Shown here: piece after piece, positions 17,341 to 25,115 of the stretch
Layout of the letters: every line of letters begins with the position of its first letter
Numbering within the stretch: the first letter of the stretch is position 1
Source: JACPDI01 sp035463475
GTDB lineage: Bacteria > Acidobacteriota > Vicinamibacteria > Vicinamibacterales > 2-12-FULL-66-21
Assembly: GCA_035463475.1 (NCBI GenBank)
Contig: DATHTE010000079.1
Span: 99,565 to 163,564 of the forward strand
DNA: 64,000 bases
Reading direction: 5' to 3'
Translations under genes and position numbers: made by a program
Notes under the pieces: model-generated
The model's input: the letters and a program-made list of their open reading frames with translations, nothing else
What the model was told of the DNA's origin: nothing
Database searches by the model: none

Positions 17341-17521
17341 GAACCTCCGGCTCCGATTTCAGTTTTGAAATCCGGTGCTCCATTCAGGGACTGACGACCT
17401 GATGAGCTTAGGTCGATAGTACCGCAAAACATTGATTTTGAAGCGCCAGAAGCGAACGGCGTCCCGGGCACCTGCCTTGCGGACACCTCAACAGCGCGCT
17501 AAACTGCTGACCTGAAGTTAA

Positions 17522-18205
17522 TTGCAGACCTTGAGACGACTTAGCGCCACCCTGGCGGTGCTCGCGGTGGTCGCGTGGCTTTCTCCCGCGGCGAGCGCCC
17601 AGATCTACTCCTGGCACGACCCGGAAGGACGCCTGGTGCTCTCCGATCGGCCGCTTGGGCCCGTGGCGCGCACCTACGCGGTCCGCGAGGCCCGTCGCGT
17701 CCGCAGCACGCGCGAGGTCCCGCTCAGGCGCTCCGCCCTGTTCGACGGCCTCATCCAGCGCCACGCCGCGGACCAGGGGATCCGCGAAGATCTCGTGCGC
17801 GCCGTGATCCAGACCGAGTCGGCGTTCAACCCCTACGCGCGCTCGCACAAGGGAGCGCTGGGGCTCATGCAGCTGATGCCCGAGACGGCGAACGAGCTCG
17901 GCGTCGTCAACCCGTACGATCCCGCGGAGAACATCCGCGGGGGCGTCACGTACCTCCGGCAACTGCTGGACCGGTACCGGAACAACGAAGAGCTCGCGCT
18001 CGCCGCCTACAATGCAGGTCCTCGCGCGGTGGATCGCTACGGATCGGTTCCGCCCTACCGCGAGACGCGCAACTACGTCGCGCGCATCAAGGGGCGCAGC
18101 GGCGGCATCACGCGATCGGTACGCACGAGGATCTACCGCACGGTGGAGATCATCGACGGGCGCGAAGTGCCACGGTACTCGAACGTGCGCCCGTCCTCGC
18201 AGTAG
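17522..18205 (+). CDS. Lytic transglycosylase with DUF4124-like N-terminus
   Basis: Exported peptidoglycan lyase of 227 residues. A signal peptide (residues 1-26) is followed by a DUF4124-like segment (IYSWHDPEGRLVLSDRP) and a Slt-type domain: the catalytic glutamate is in VIQTESAFNPYARS, followed by GALGLMQLMPETA, NIRGGVTYLRQLLDRY and LALAAYNAGPRAV. Start is a TTG at 17522; another TTG three codons on is possible. It cleaves glycan strands to anhydro-muropeptides in the periplasm. The gap upstream (17341-17521) has no feature I can support. Confidence 0.88.
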   Translation: MQTLRRLSATLAVLAVVAWLSPAASAQIYSWHDPEGRLVLSDRPLGPVARTYAVREARRVRSTREVPLRRSALFDGLIQRHAADQGIREDLVRAVIQTESAFNPYARSHKGALGLMQLMPETANELGVVNPYDPAENIRGGVTYLRQLLDRYRNNEELALAAYNAGPRAVDRYGSVPPYRETRNYVARIKGRSGGITRSVRTRIYRTVEIIDGREVPRYSNVRPSSQ

Positions 18206-18357
18206 TTTCTCCCGCCCGCCCTCATTGAACGCGCTCGTTCGCGCGCTCGTCATGCCAAAATCCTGAAGGTGGGAGCGGTAAAGTTGCGAGGAAGCCCTTG
18301 GAGGGCCCTAATGTCGAGATCGATTCGCTTCGACCAGTTTGTATCTGCCGCACAACC

Positions 18358-18732
18358 GTGAGGCTGGACGTCTGGCTCGACGTGGCCTGCCTGTTTCGCA
18401 CGCGCTCGGAGGCGCAACGTGCCTGCCGCGGCGGCAAGGTCGAGGTCAACGGCGGGAGCGCAAAGCCGCACCGTGACGTCCGCGAGGGAGACGAGATCCT
18501 GATCACGCGGCCGCTGGGGCGACGCCAGCGCGTGCGGGTCGTGCGGCTCGAGGAGAGGCACGTTCCGAAGGCGGAAGCGCGGACGCTGTACGACGACCTC
18601 ACCCCGCCGCCGACGCCGGAAGAGATTGAGATGCGACGGCTCGCGAGGCTGGCGCGGCCGTTTGTCAGCCCTTCAGGCATGCCGCACCGGCGCGACCGGC
18701 GATTGTTGCGCCGCATGCGCGGAAAAGGCTAG
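18358..18732 (+). CDS. S4-domain RNA-binding protein (Hsp15-like)
   Basis: About 124 residues. The S4 domain occupies the first 65 residues: RLDVWLDVACLFRTRSEAQ, then CRGGKVEVNGGSAKPHRDV and EGDEILI. This matches Hsp15 (HslR), which binds stalled 50S subunits carrying nascent chains. The GTG at 18358 starts the domain exactly; the frame is open 60 bases upstream but lacks family similarity there. The C-terminus is basic (RRDRRLLRRMRGKG). Confidence 0.8.
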   Translation: MRLDVWLDVACLFRTRSEAQRACRGGKVEVNGGSAKPHRDVREGDEILITRPLGRRQRVRVVRLEERHVPKAEARTLYDDLTPPPTPEEIEMRRLARLARPFVSPSGMPHRRDRRLLRRMRGKG

Positions 18733-18735
18733 AAT
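18706..18735 (+). promoter_or_regulatory. Candidate rpsT promoter
   Basis: TTGCGC (18706-18711) and TAGAAT (18730-18735) separated by 18 bases, at the end of the S4 gene and 37 bases before rpsT. Hexamers match the sigma-70 consensus moderately. Confidence 0.35.
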
Positions 18736-18772
18736 TAGTGGTTTGTAACGCCAGGTTCGAAGGGAACAGTCA

Positions 18773-19021
18773 GTGGCCAACCACAAGTCCGCGCTGAAGG
18801 CGCACCGTCAGAACGTCAAGAATCGCGAGGCGAACCGCCAGCAGCGCAGCCGGCTGCGCACGGCTCTGAAGAACGCGCGCGGCGCCGTCAAGGCCGGCAA
18901 GAACGAAGGGCTCGCGGAAACCGTCTCGTTGATCGACAAGATGGCCGCCAAGGGCATCATCCACGACAACACGGCCGCCCGCTACAAGTCGCGCCTCGCC
19001 AGGCAGGCCGCCAAGGCCTAG
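18773..19021 (+). CDS. rpsT: 30S ribosomal protein S20
   Basis: Primary 16S rRNA-binding protein of the small subunit, 82 residues. It has the standard family start (MANHKSALKAHRQNVKNR) and the helical, lysine/arginine-rich body ending KSRLARQAAKA. GTG start with GAAGGGAA upstream. Its stop codon overlaps the stop of the convergent holA gene in the four bases CTAG (19018-19021). Confidence 0.96.
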   Translation: MANHKSALKAHRQNVKNREANRQQRSRLRTALKNARGAVKAGKNEGLAETVSLIDKMAAKGIIHDNTAARYKSRLARQAAKA

Positions 19022-20040
19022 GCCCTCCGCGGCTTCACCGCCTGGCAGAGCTCCAACACCAGCCGCTCCAGCAGGACCCGGGCATCCCCTGCGGATGACT
19101 TGAGATCCAGGTCGGTGCGGAACACCGCCTGGACGGCCGCGGGAACCTGGTTGTGCCGCAGGCGCGGCAGCTTCTCACGGGCGAACCAGGCGAGCTGCCC
19201 CAGCACCAGGACAGGAGCCGCGCCCTCCTCGAGGACCAGCGCCAGCTGTCGCAGCGCCACCGCGGCATCGCCGCGCTCCAGCGCGTTCACCATCGCCCAG
19301 TGGTCCTGCACGGTTTCGCGGTCGCTCACCACCGCTTCGACGTCCGCCCGCGTGATCGCCCGCCGCCCCTGCGCGAAGAGCAGCGCGTGGTCGATGTCGG
19401 CGCGGAGTCTGGCGATGTCTCCCCCGCTGCGCTGCGCGAGGAGCTGCGCGGCCGCGGGATCGAACTGCCGGCCCGCCGCCGCAGCCATCTCCCTGACCAC
19501 GGCGAGCGCCTGCCGCATGACGTCGCCGCCTCGCGACGCGTCGCGATCTCCCAGCCCCCAGCACTCCACGACCGTCGCGTTCCTGTAGAGCGCCTTGGCC
19601 GCGGGCGATCCCTTGTGCACGTCCGCCGCGATGAACACGACGCTCGCCGTCGGCAGCGGCGCTTTGAGGTATTCGAGCAGGGGCCCCATGGCCCCCTTGT
19701 CGTCTCCCTGCGCCTCGACCTCGGCCGCCTCGTCGTCCACGTCGGGCACGCCTCGCTTCGGCTTCAGCCACGTCTCGGCGCGGAGCACGACGACGACGCG
19801 GCGCGCGGCCATCATGGGGAGGATCCGCGCAGCCTCCACGACCGCCGCGGGGGTGACCCCCTTGTCCGAGGCATAAATCCGTTCGTAGTTGAACGCGCGA
19901 AGATCGTCTTCCAGGGTGTCGGCAATGGCGTTCACGAGCGCGGTCGCGAGCCGGTCGTCGTCGCCAACGAGAAGGTAGACCGGCTGCAGCCGTCCCGCGG
20001 CGGCGTCGGCTCGAAGGGTCTCGGGGTTGGCGACCGGCAC
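19018..20040 (-). CDS. holA: DNA polymerase III subunit delta
   Basis: Clamp-loader subunit of 340 residues that opens the beta clamp. The N-terminal AAA-like domain begins with PVYLLVGDDDRL and has FNYERIYASD; the middle shows LRADIDHALLFAQGR and the end SSAGDARVLLERLVLELCQA. GTG start, three bases past the lptE stop. Gene order leuS-lptE-holA is common in diderms. It ends head-on against rpsT. Confidence 0.9.
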   Translation of the reverse strand: MPVANPETLRADAAAGRLQPVYLLVGDDDRLATALVNAIADTLEDDLRAFNYERIYASDKGVTPAAVVEAARILPMMAARRVVVVLRAETWLKPKRGVPDVDDEAAEVEAQGDDKGAMGPLLEYLKAPLPTASVVFIAADVHKGSPAAKALYRNATVVECWGLGDRDASRGGDVMRQALAVVREMAAAAGRQFDPAAAQLLAQRSGGDIARLRADIDHALLFAQGRRAITRADVEAVVSDRETVQDHWAMVNALERGDAAVALRQLALVLEEGAAPVLVLGQLAWFAREKLPRLRHNQVPAAVQAVFRTDLDLKSSAGDARVLLERLVLELCQAVKPRRA

Positions 20041-20043
20041 CGG

Positions 20044-20604
20044 CTAGAACGCTTCCAGGATGGCGCTGACCGCGGCGCGAGCGAAGTTCTGCGCGATGCG
20101 ATCCAGCGCGTTCGTCTCCTGGCCGAAGAAGGCGTTCGCGTCGGACGCCGCGGTGACATTGGTGACTTCGTATTCCTCGCGGAACTGCCACGCGGGGTTC
20201 GCCCAGAGCACCTTATCCGCCTTCACGTCCCGGAACTCCAGCCGTGTCGTCACGGTGATCGAATAGCGCGTGGCCAGCTGCTGGTCGTTGAAGGCCGACG
20301 GCACCAGGGTGATTGACGTGATCTCCCCTGTAAGCACGGCATCGGCGCCGGCCGTCTCCGGGATGACGCGATAGCGGCCGCGGCCAATGAACTCGGACCG
20401 AACGCGCTCGGTCAGGCGCCGCTCGATGTCGAAGATCTGCGTGGAGTTGATGAAGAGCGGCACGCCGATCGTGCGGATCGACTCGGGGAGGAACGATCCT
20501 CGTCCGGCGAGCGTATACCCGCAGCCGCTCGACGACGCCACGACTATCGCGATCGCTGCCAGCGCCACCAGCCGGTGCGCGCTGCACCCGCCGCGACGCC
20601 CCAT
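20044..20604 (-). CDS. lptE: LPS-assembly lipoprotein LptE
   Basis: Outer-membrane lipoprotein that plugs LptD during LPS export. From the ATG at 20604 the protein has 186 residues with a lipoprotein signal (AIAIVVASSSGCGYTL, lipidated cysteine) and the LptE start GYTLAGRGSFLPESIRTIGV. The start is uncertain: an upstream ATG at 20670 overlaps the leuS stop (ATGA), and the reading frame from it stays open through a heptamer array, adding 22 residues. The shorter form gives a normal signal peptide but only CAGGG as a ribosome site. Confidence 0.85.
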   Translation of the reverse strand: MGRRGGCSAHRLVALAAIAIVVASSSGCGYTLAGRGSFLPESIRTIGVPLFINSTQIFDIERRLTERVRSEFIGRGRYRVIPETAGADAVLTGEITSITLVPSAFNDQQLATRYSITVTTRLEFRDVKADKVLWANPAWQFREEYEVTNVTAASDANAFFGQETNALDRIAQNFARAAVSAILEAF

Positions 20605-20664
20605 CCCTGAACCCTGAACCCTGAACCCTGGGTTCTGAAGCCTGACGCCTGACGCCTGAAGCCT
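20605..20664. repeat. CCTGAAC/CCTGACG heptamer array, copy 2
   Basis: About eight tandem seven-base units (CCTGAAC three times, then CTGAAGC and CCTGACG variants) fill the whole leuS-lptE gap. On the minus strand this reads TTCAGGG/GTCAGGC and ends immediately before an ATG. Confidence 0.85.
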
Positions 20665-20666
20665 CT

Positions 20667-23198
20667 TCATGCCACCACCACCGACACCAGCCTGCCACCG
20701 CCCGCGACGACGACCTTCCTGACCTGCTTTCCGGCCGTATGCGCCTTCACCTGTGGGTCCGCGAGCGCGCGCTCCCGGAGGTCGTCCTCGCTGGCGTCGG
20801 CTGGAACGGTGATCCGCGCGCGCACCTTGCCGTTCACCTGGACCGGCACCACGACCTCCTCCGCCTTTGCGACCGCTGGATCGAAGGCGGGCCACCCGGC
20901 CGCCTCGATGCCTCCGAGGTGACCGAGCCGCTCCCACAACTCCTCGGCCATGTGCGGCGCGAACGGCGCAAGCATGCGCACGAGCGCCTCCACCGCCTCT
21001 TTCAGCACCGTAATGGTCTCGCGGCGCTCGACGCGGCCGCTCGCGGCCGCCCCGTCGGCTCTGCGGCCCAGGAGGCAACGCTCCTCGGCGTCGCAGAACG
21101 CGTACAGCTCGTTGACGAGCTCCATCATCGCGGAGATGGCGGTGTTCAAGTGCACGCGCGGATCGAGATCGTGCGTCACGCGCCGGATCGTGTCGTGCGT
21201 CTTGCGCCGGAGGGCGCGCTCCGCGGCATCGAGCGTCATGCCGTCCGCCGGGGGGACGCCTTCTCCGCCGACGGTATCGGCCACCTGGTCGATCAGCCGC
21301 CAGACGCGCGCCAGGAAACGGAAGCTGCCCTCGAGCCCGGCGTCCGTCCACTCGATCTCCTTCTCGGGCGGCGCGACGAACATGATGTAGGTGCGGAGCG
21401 AATCCGCGCCGTACTTCCGGATCATGTCGTCGGGGTCGACGGTGTTCCCCTTGGACTTCGACATGACCTGGCCATCCTTCAGCACCATGCCCTGCGTCAG
21501 CAGGCGCGTGAAGGGCTCGTCGATGTCCACCATCCCGAGGTCGCGGAACACGCGCGTGAAGAACCGCGAGTAGATCAGGTGCAGGATGGCGTGCTCCACG
21601 CCCCCGCTGTAGAAGTCCACCGGCCCCCAGTACCTGACCGTGGCCGGATCGAAGGGCCGCTGCTCGTCGTGGGGATCGCAGAACCGGAAGAAGTACCAGG
21701 ACGAGTCAACGAACGTGTCCATCGTGTCCGTTTCGCGCCGGGCGGGGCCGCCGCACTTCGGGCACGTGGTGTTGACGAACTCCGGAGTCTGGGCGAGCGG
21801 CGAATCGCCGCGCCCGCTGAACTCGGTGAAGTGCGGCAGCACGACGGGAAGCTGCGCGTCCGGCACGGGCACCGTGCCGTCCCTGTCGCAGTAGATCATC
21901 GGGATCGGCGTGCCCCAGTAGCGTTGCCGCGAGATGCCCCAGTCCTTCAGCCGGTACTGGATGTTGGCTTCGCCGACGCCCCGCTTCCGGGCCTCGGCAG
22001 TGAGCGCCCGGCGCGCGGCATCCGAGTCCAGGCCATCGTACTCAGCCGAGTTCACGAGCAGTCCGTCATCGGCGGCGGCCTGGGAGAGTTCCCCGGCGGC
22101 GGGCGGCGAGCCGTCGTGGGGCCGTATCACGACGCGGATCGGAAGGCCGTACTTGCGCGCGAACTCGAAGTCGCGCTGGTCGTGCGCAGGAACGCCCATG
22201 ACGGCGCCGGTGCCGTACTCGCCGAGCACGAAGTTGGCGATCCAGACCGGGACCGCCTCGCGCGTGAACGGGTTGATCGCGGTGCGGCCGGTGTCGAAGC
22301 CCTCCTTCTCGATCTCGCCCGTCACACGGGCCGTGTGGTCGAGCGCGCGGAAGCTCGCTGCGCGCTCGCGCAGGCCGGGATTCCCGCGGCTCCACTCGGC
22401 GACCAGATCGTGCTCGGGCGCCAGCAGCACGAAGGTGGCGCCGAAGATCGTGTCGATGCGCGTCGTGAACACCTCGATCGCGCCCCCTTCGGGCAGCGCG
22501 AACTCCAGGCGCGCCCCCTCGGACCGGCCGATCCAGTTGCGCTGCATGACGAGCACCTTCTCCGGCCAGCCTCCCAGCCGGAAGGTGGCGTCGAGCAGCT
22601 CGTCGGCATACTCGGTGATTCGGAAGAACCACTGTTCGAGTTCGCGCGTGGTCACGGGTGTGCCGCAGCGCCAGCAGCCCCCGTCCACGACCTGCTCGTT
22701 GGCGAGCACCGTCCCGCAGCTCGGACACCAGTTCACCGAGGCGCGCTTCCGGTACGCCAGGCCGCGCTCGAACATCCGCGTGAAGAGCCACTGGTTCCAC
22801 CGGTAGTACTCCGGCGTGCAGGTCGCGATCTCGCGGCTCCAGTCGTAGCTGATCCCCAGCCGCTGGAGCTGCCCCTTCATGTGCGCGATGTTGTCGAGCG
22901 TCCACCGCTCGGGATGGGTGCCGCTTTTGATCGCGGCGTTTTCCGCGGGAAGCCCGAACGCGTCCCAGCCGAACGGGTGCAGCACGTTGAAACCCCGCAT
23001 CCGCTTCATCCGCGCGACGACGTCCCCGATGATGTAGTTCTTGACGTGGCCCACGTGCGCGTGCCCCGACGGGTACGCGAACATCTCGAGGCAGTAGAAC
23101 TTCGGCTTCGAAGGGTCCTCGGCAACCTGGAAGGTCGCGGCCCTGTCCCACCGCTCCTGCCACTTCTTTTCGATCGTCCGGGGTTTGTAGTCTGCCAA
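20667..23198 (-). CDS. leuS: Leucyl-tRNA synthetase
   Basis: Class I synthetase of 843 residues, normal length. HIGH-type motif PSGHAHVGH, the CP1 editing domain (key stretch FTTRIDTIFGATF), the zinc-finger cysteines near 157-177 (CPSCG, CWRCG), KMSKS as VMSKSKGN and the leucyl-specific end. TTG start (MADYKPRTIEKKWQ). The stop overlaps an ATG of the lptE frame. Confidence 0.97.
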   Translation of the reverse strand: MADYKPRTIEKKWQERWDRAATFQVAEDPSKPKFYCLEMFAYPSGHAHVGHVKNYIIGDVVARMKRMRGFNVLHPFGWDAFGLPAENAAIKSGTHPERWTLDNIAHMKGQLQRLGISYDWSREIATCTPEYYRWNQWLFTRMFERGLAYRKRASVNWCPSCGTVLANEQVVDGGCWRCGTPVTTRELEQWFFRITEYADELLDATFRLGGWPEKVLVMQRNWIGRSEGARLEFALPEGGAIEVFTTRIDTIFGATFVLLAPEHDLVAEWSRGNPGLRERAASFRALDHTARVTGEIEKEGFDTGRTAINPFTREAVPVWIANFVLGEYGTGAVMGVPAHDQRDFEFARKYGLPIRVVIRPHDGSPPAAGELSQAAADDGLLVNSAEYDGLDSDAARRALTAEARKRGVGEANIQYRLKDWGISRQRYWGTPIPMIYCDRDGTVPVPDAQLPVVLPHFTEFSGRGDSPLAQTPEFVNTTCPKCGGPARRETDTMDTFVDSSWYFFRFCDPHDEQRPFDPATVRYWGPVDFYSGGVEHAILHLIYSRFFTRVFRDLGMVDIDEPFTRLLTQGMVLKDGQVMSKSKGNTVDPDDMIRKYGADSLRTYIMFVAPPEKEIEWTDAGLEGSFRFLARVWRLIDQVADTVGGEGVPPADGMTLDAAERALRRKTHDTIRRVTHDLDPRVHLNTAISAMMELVNELYAFCDAEERCLLGRRADGAAASGRVERRETITVLKEAVEALVRMLAPFAPHMAEELWERLGHLGGIEAAGWPAFDPAVAKAEEVVVPVQVNGKVRARITVPADASEDDLRERALADPQVKAHTAGKQVRKVVVAGGGRLVSVVVA

Positions 23199-23249
23199 CG
23201 GAACGTTCCTGGGAGCGCAGGCTCGCGGAGTCGAACGGCTATCGTGGGC

Positions 23250-23268
23250 CCCTGAACCCTGAATCCTG
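23250..23268. repeat. CCTGAAC heptamer array, copy 3
   Basis: Two and a half heptamers (CCTGAAC, CCTGAAT, CCTG) between leuS and the deacetylase gene, immediately after the deacetylase stop on the minus strand. Confidence 0.75.
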
Positions 23269-23271
23269 TAA

Positions 23272-24297
23272 CTATATCCCAGGCCAGTACGGCTTCTGCG
23301 CGGCGCGCACGGCAGCGAGCGCCGCGCGGGCGCGTTCGTCGCCGCCGGAGGGCGTGAACGTCACGGCCGCACCGTTCCGGCCGAGTTCGTCGAGCGTCGC
23401 CTCCAGGCACGCCGCGAGCGACTGCAGGTGGTAGCCCCCCTCGGTCACGGCGGCGATTCGCCCACCGCACGCGCGCAGCGCCGCGACGCGCAGGCGACCG
23501 ACGATCGCCGCGTACCCTTCGGTGGTCATGCGCATGCCGGCAAGCGGGTCTCGCTCGTGCGCGTCGTAGCCTGCGGACACGAGCAGCAGGTCCGGCGCGT
23601 ATCGCTCGATCGCGGGCCCGATCACGTCGTCGTACACATGCCAGTAATCGGCGTCGGTCGCGCCCACCTCGAGCGGCACGTTCAGCGTGTAACCCGCGCC
23701 ATCGCCGTGCCCGACCTCGCCCGCCGATCCTGTGCCCGGATAGAACGGGAACTGATGCGTCGACACGTACAGCACGCGCGGGTCGTCGTAGAACATCCAC
23801 TGCGTGCCGTTGCCGTGGTGAACGTCGATGTCCACGATCGCGACGCGCGACGCGCCACGGCTCAGGGCGTCGGCGGCCGCCACCGCCGCGTTGTTGTAGA
23901 GACAGAATCCCATCGCGCGATCGCGCTCCGCGTGGTGCCCGGGCGGGCGCACGAGGGCGACCGCCGGGCCGCGCCCGTCCTGCGCGTGGCGCGCCGCTTC
24001 GATCGTCGCACCCGCGGCGAGCAGCGCCACCTCGTGAGACTCCGGGGACGTGAAGGTGTCCGGGTCGAGAGCGGAGGCGGACCCGTGCGTGGCGGCGATG
24101 CGATCCAGGTAGGCTTCGTCGTGCACGCGCGCCAGTTCCTCGCGCGTGGCAGGACGCGGCGCCGCCACCTGTCCTCCCCGCTCGCGCCACCGCAACGCGA
24201 CGGCGTCCATCACCTCCGCGCGCGCGGGCCGCTCCGGGTGCCCGGGCGGCGTCGTGTGCTCTGCGAAGCGCTCGGACGCGATCACGAGAACTGACAT
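23272..24297 (-). CDS. Histone-deacetylase-family amidohydrolase
   Basis: Zinc hydrolase of 341 residues (HDAC/AcuC/acetylpolyamine amidohydrolase family). The active-site pieces are all present: RPPGHHAERDRAMGFCLYNN, the metal ligands in DIDVHHGNGTQ, and SAGYDAHERDPL. The ATG at 24297 begins MSVLVIASERFAEH, the expected first strand. Substrate (acetyl-lysine or acetylpolyamine) cannot be told. Flanked on both sides by heptamer repeats. Confidence 0.9.
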   Translation of the reverse strand: MSVLVIASERFAEHTTPPGHPERPARAEVMDAVALRWRERGGQVAAPRPATREELARVHDEAYLDRIAATHGSASALDPDTFTSPESHEVALLAAGATIEAARHAQDGRGPAVALVRPPGHHAERDRAMGFCLYNNAAVAAADALSRGASRVAIVDIDVHHGNGTQWMFYDDPRVLYVSTHQFPFYPGTGSAGEVGHGDGAGYTLNVPLEVGATDADYWHVYDDVIGPAIERYAPDLLLVSAGYDAHERDPLAGMRMTTEGYAAIVGRLRVAALRACGGRIAAVTEGGYHLQSLAACLEATLDELGRNGAAVTFTPSGGDERARAALAAVRAAQKPYWPGI

Positions 24298-24298
24298 A

Positions 24299-24385
24299 CC
24301 CTGAACCCTGCCCGCCTCCGCCAAGGCTACGGCGGGTCCGCCGCAGCGCTCCGCGCGAAGGCGGAAACCCTGAAGCCTGAACCCT
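24299..24385. repeat. Heptamer array (copy 4) split by a REP-like palindrome
   Basis: CCCTGAACCCTG (24299-24310) and ACCCTGAAGCCTGAACCCT (24367-24385) flank a 56-base G+C-rich insert whose ends pair (CCGCCTCCGC at 24313-24322 with GCGAAGGCGG at 24355-24364, one mismatch). The insert resembles the element at 30241-30292. Lies between the deacetylase and acyltransferase genes. Confidence 0.75.
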
Positions 24386-25115
24386 ATGCCGTGCGCAGCA
24401 GCTCCAGCGCGCGGCGCTCGAGCGCGAACAACTCGTTTTGCAACGCCACGCGGTTGTGCTCGATTGTGGGCGCGTCCGGTTCGCGCGGCACCTCGATCGC
24501 CGGGCCGATGACGAGCGCCATCTTGCTGAACGGGCGTGGCACCTGCGTGTGATCCCAGCTCCGAGCGGTCCAATGCCGTGCCGCTTCGATGTGAAACGGC
24601 AGCAGCGGGCTGCCGGTCGCTCCGGCGAGCCACACGGCGCCGGCCTGCGCATGTTTCGCGGGCCCGCGCGGCCCGTCGAGCGTGAAACCGGCGGGCTTGC
24701 CAGCCATCACGTCGCGGCGGAGCTGCAACAGCGCCTTCTGTCCGCCGCGCGTCGTCGACCCGCGCGCGGTGCCGTAGCCGAACCGCTCGATGATCCGCGC
24801 GATCCACTCCCCGTCGAAGTTCTCGCTTGTGATCACGACGATGCCGCGGCCGCGGAAGTACCAGGTGGCTGGAAGGATGCGGCCGTGCCAGAACGCGAGA
24901 ATCGGCGGCCGGCCGGTTCGCTCCACCGCCTCCAGGTGCTCGCGCCCCTCGACGCGCCAGCGTAGCGTGTGCCCGAGCAAGGCAATTATGGGGTACCCCA
25001 GCGTGGCGATCAGGCCCGCCTTGAACCGCTGTGCGCCGGAAAGCCAGACGGTCACGCCGGTTGCGGTCACCCGTTCCTCCGCTGCTGGTGAAGCCGGGCT
25101 GTCCCCCTTCTTCAC
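24384..25115 (-). CDS. DUF374 lysophospholipid acyltransferase-like protein
   Basis: About 243 residues, probably membrane-associated. It resembles the DUF374 branch of acyltransferases: FWHGRILPATWY carries the acceptor histidine, followed by VITSENFDGEWIARIIERFG, ARGSTTRGGQKALLQL and TLDGPRGPAKHAQAGAVWLA. Proteins of this kind are often found in lipid A or phospholipid loci; the acyl acceptor is unknown. The GTG start overlaps the stop of the Fe-S oxidoreductase gene (GTGA), so both are co-translated. Confidence 0.8.
   Translation of the reverse strand: MKKGDSPASPAAEERVTATGVTVWLSGAQRFKAGLIATLGYPIIALLGHTLRWRVEGREHLEAVERTGRPPILAFWHGRILPATWYFRGRGIVVITSENFDGEWIARIIERFGYGTARGSTTRGGQKALLQLRRDVMAGKPAGFTLDGPRGPAKHAQAGAVWLAGATGSPLLPFHIEAARHWTARSWDHTQVPRPFSKMALVIGPAIEVPREPDAPTIEHNRVALQNELFALERRALELLRTA

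Noticed and set aside
18206..18357. Small RNA in the gap before the S4 gene (GCCCTTGGAGGGC hairpin)
   Set aside because: A single short hairpin with no promoter or terminator is not enough to call an RNA gene.
20739..23255. 838-codon open frame on the plus strand opposite leuS
   Set aside because: Shadow of high G+C codon use; the translation is rich in R, H, V, E without any family motif, while the minus strand encodes complete LeuRS.
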